DNA of 33,586 nt, taken from contig NZ_ANNU01000069.1 in assembly GCF_000346615.1 (NCBI RefSeq), positions 1 to 33,586 of the forward strand, written 5' to 3'. A program made the translations under genes and the position numbers. The notes under the pieces are model-generated. The model did not search any database. It was not told the DNA's origin and saw only the letters and a list, made by a program, of their open reading frames with translations. Shown here in pieces: positions 32,675-33,586 of the stretch; position 1 is the first letter of the stretch; every line of letters begins with the position of its first letter. Source of the DNA: Nafulsella turpanensis ZLM-10 (GTDB lineage Bacteria > Bacteroidota > Bacteroidia > Cytophagales > Cyclobacteriaceae).

Positions 32675-32701
32675 ATTTGCTTTTTCATTAGCCAGTAATC
32701 T

Positions 32702-33517
32702 ATGACAAAAAATTTTACGTCTCTCTTCCGTACCGCCTTTGGGCTTATGCTTTTCTGCCTGCTTCAATTGCTTCTTTCTCAGCCACTGTATGCGCAGTGC
32801 AGCGATGAAACGCCTGTTTATGAGGTAGACCTTAGGGGTCAGCCAAACGGTAGCTGGACCTCTCCGGACGTTAATCGTGATGGAACCTGCTGCTCGGCTC
32901 CCTCTAACCAGCAATGCGTGGAATTTAATATTACGCTGGACCCCCTCTCCGGAGGCTTGCAGTTCGATATTACTTCGGGCCCCGTTCCTTCCGGTGTAAT
33001 GACTTACCAGGTAGACTGTGGCCCCAGCATAGCTGTTGGAGACTCACTTTGTGTCGATGGTCCGGGCCCTCACCAGCTCTCCATCTGTATGCCGGGCGGC
33101 GCCAAGAATACCTTTACCATTCGCTCTATCGCGGCCTACACCCCCGTAGCCGATGCGGCAGTTACGGAAGGTTGCTCCCAGCTTATTGAAGCCCCCATTG
33201 CTTTTGACCCGGCTACTGTAGTCTGGAATGACATTACCGGCGGCGGAGCATACAACAAATACCTCAGCTGCACTTCGGGCTGTAGCAGTACTACCGTTAC
33301 CCCTGATAGCAACCCTCCTCCTTTCGTCGACTATACCATTTGCGGCAATTCCCAAACCGCTGTCTGTTCCAGTATCCCGTACTGCGATACCGTGCGGGTA
33401 TATTTTTACCCACCCATTGAAGTCGCCATTTCTCCAAAACCTGCACTTATATGCCCCGGTAGCAGCAAGGTAGAGCTTAGCAGTACTATTACAGGCGGCA
33501 GTGGTTCTTATAATTAA
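32702..33517 (+). CDS. 5' fragment of a giant surface protein (PKD/SprB-type repeats)
   Basis: 271 residues with a signal peptide ending near residue 31 (QPLYAQC). A cysteine-rich N-terminal domain follows (GSWTSPDVNRDGTCCSAPSNQQCVEFNITLDP, then GPGPHQLSICMPGG), a pattern I associate with very long Bacteroidota proteins that carry PKD or SprB repeats and a type IX secretion tail. The frame stops at TAA 33515-33517 within TITGGSGSYN, exactly where repeats normally continue as GGSGSYNYxW. The last 69 bases of the window are AT-rich and do not resume the repeat, so the gene is either truncated or joined to unrelated sequence at an assembly edge. Confidence 0.75.
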   Translation: MTKNFTSLFRTAFGLMLFCLLQLLLSQPLYAQCSDETPVYEVDLRGQPNGSWTSPDVNRDGTCCSAPSNQQCVEFNITLDPLSGGLQFDITSGPVPSGVMTYQVDCGPSIAVGDSLCVDGPGPHQLSICMPGGAKNTFTIRSIAAYTPVADAAVTEGCSQLIEAPIAFDPATVVWNDITGGGAYNKYLSCTSGCSSTTVTPDSNPPPFVDYTICGNSQTAVCSSIPYCDTVRVYFYPPIEVAISPKPALICPGSSKVELSSTITGGSGSYN

Positions 33518-33586
33518 CCTGAACTCGGGAATTGATTCTACGAATAGAGGGTCAAATACTTTAAATTCAGCATGATATAAAAAACA

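Larger units (their letters stand above)
31866..32701. other. Gene-poor 836-base region before the adhesin gene
   Basis: No convincing gene is seen on either strand; the longest frames (about 60-110 codons) lack recognisable features or run into the adhesin in another frame. It contains a palindrome with two alternative pairings (32101-32148), a 12-base tandem duplication (32231-32254) and a terminator-like hairpin at 32640-32674 just before the adhesin. Much of it is CT-rich on the plus strand. Likely a long leader/regulatory region or eroded sequence. Confidence 0.5.

Overview
The window looks like a chromosomal segment of a Bacteroidota bacterium, most likely of the order Cytophagales. Four things point there. 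Coding starts lack purine-rich ribosome binding sites. Several promoters carry a TAnnTTTG-type -7 element. The gene families are typical: PafA-like phosphatase, DUF4369-like/TlpA thioredoxin, DxAxD-type HemB, flotillin-like FloA and a large repeat-bearing surface protein. The ordinary genes are visibly GC-richer than the toxin-antitoxin edge and one alpha/beta hydrolase. I see no rRNA, tRNA, CRISPR, phage or insertion-sequence genes.

Layout. 1-700: an AT-rich DUF433/DUF5615 antitoxin-toxin pair on the minus strand, with an 18-codon reading frame behind it. 726-1502: a two-gene unit of a DUF3592-like membrane protein and an unrecognised 120-residue protein. 1620-5172 (minus): a run of hemerythrin/ScdA-like protein, ruvX, def and a PafA-like phosphatase, ended by an intrinsic terminator. 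5491-8344 (plus): a CtpA-type protease and homogentisate dioxygenase separated by only 2 bases, then a terminator. 8399-12176: a cupredoxin lipoprotein, a 56-residue hydrophilic protein, a membrane-tethered metallo-beta-lactamase-fold protein, a YciE/YciF ferritin-like protein and a DUF4259 protein. 12347-16797 (plus): sbcD and sbcC. 16854-23900 (minus): alpha/beta hydrolase, a lipoprotein, a TlpA-like protein, hemB, two small membrane proteins, FloA and a 35-residue lysine-rich protein. 23995-24394 (plus): two small unknown genes. 24498-25754 (minus): an aminotransferase. 26168-31865 (plus): a small unknown gene, pgi, a Nudix hydrolase, a PepSY membrane protein, a large secreted unknown and a MaoC hydratase. 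31866-32701: a gene-poor stretch with an unusual palindrome. 32702-33517: the 5' end of a giant cysteine-rich adhesin whose frame stops inside a repeat close to the window end.

Most of the window is housekeeping and envelope or stress functions. The transcription units are short and many end in clear hairpin terminators. I do not see a convincing undescribed multi-gene system. The best leads are the coupled TTGA overlap of the toxin-antitoxin pair, the ScdA-like protein that has lost its Cys-Cys motif, the ctpA-hmgA coupling, two overlooked tiny genes and a shared leader motif, the membrane-anchored MBL protein, the alternative-hairpin palindrome before the adhesin, and the broken adhesin itself.
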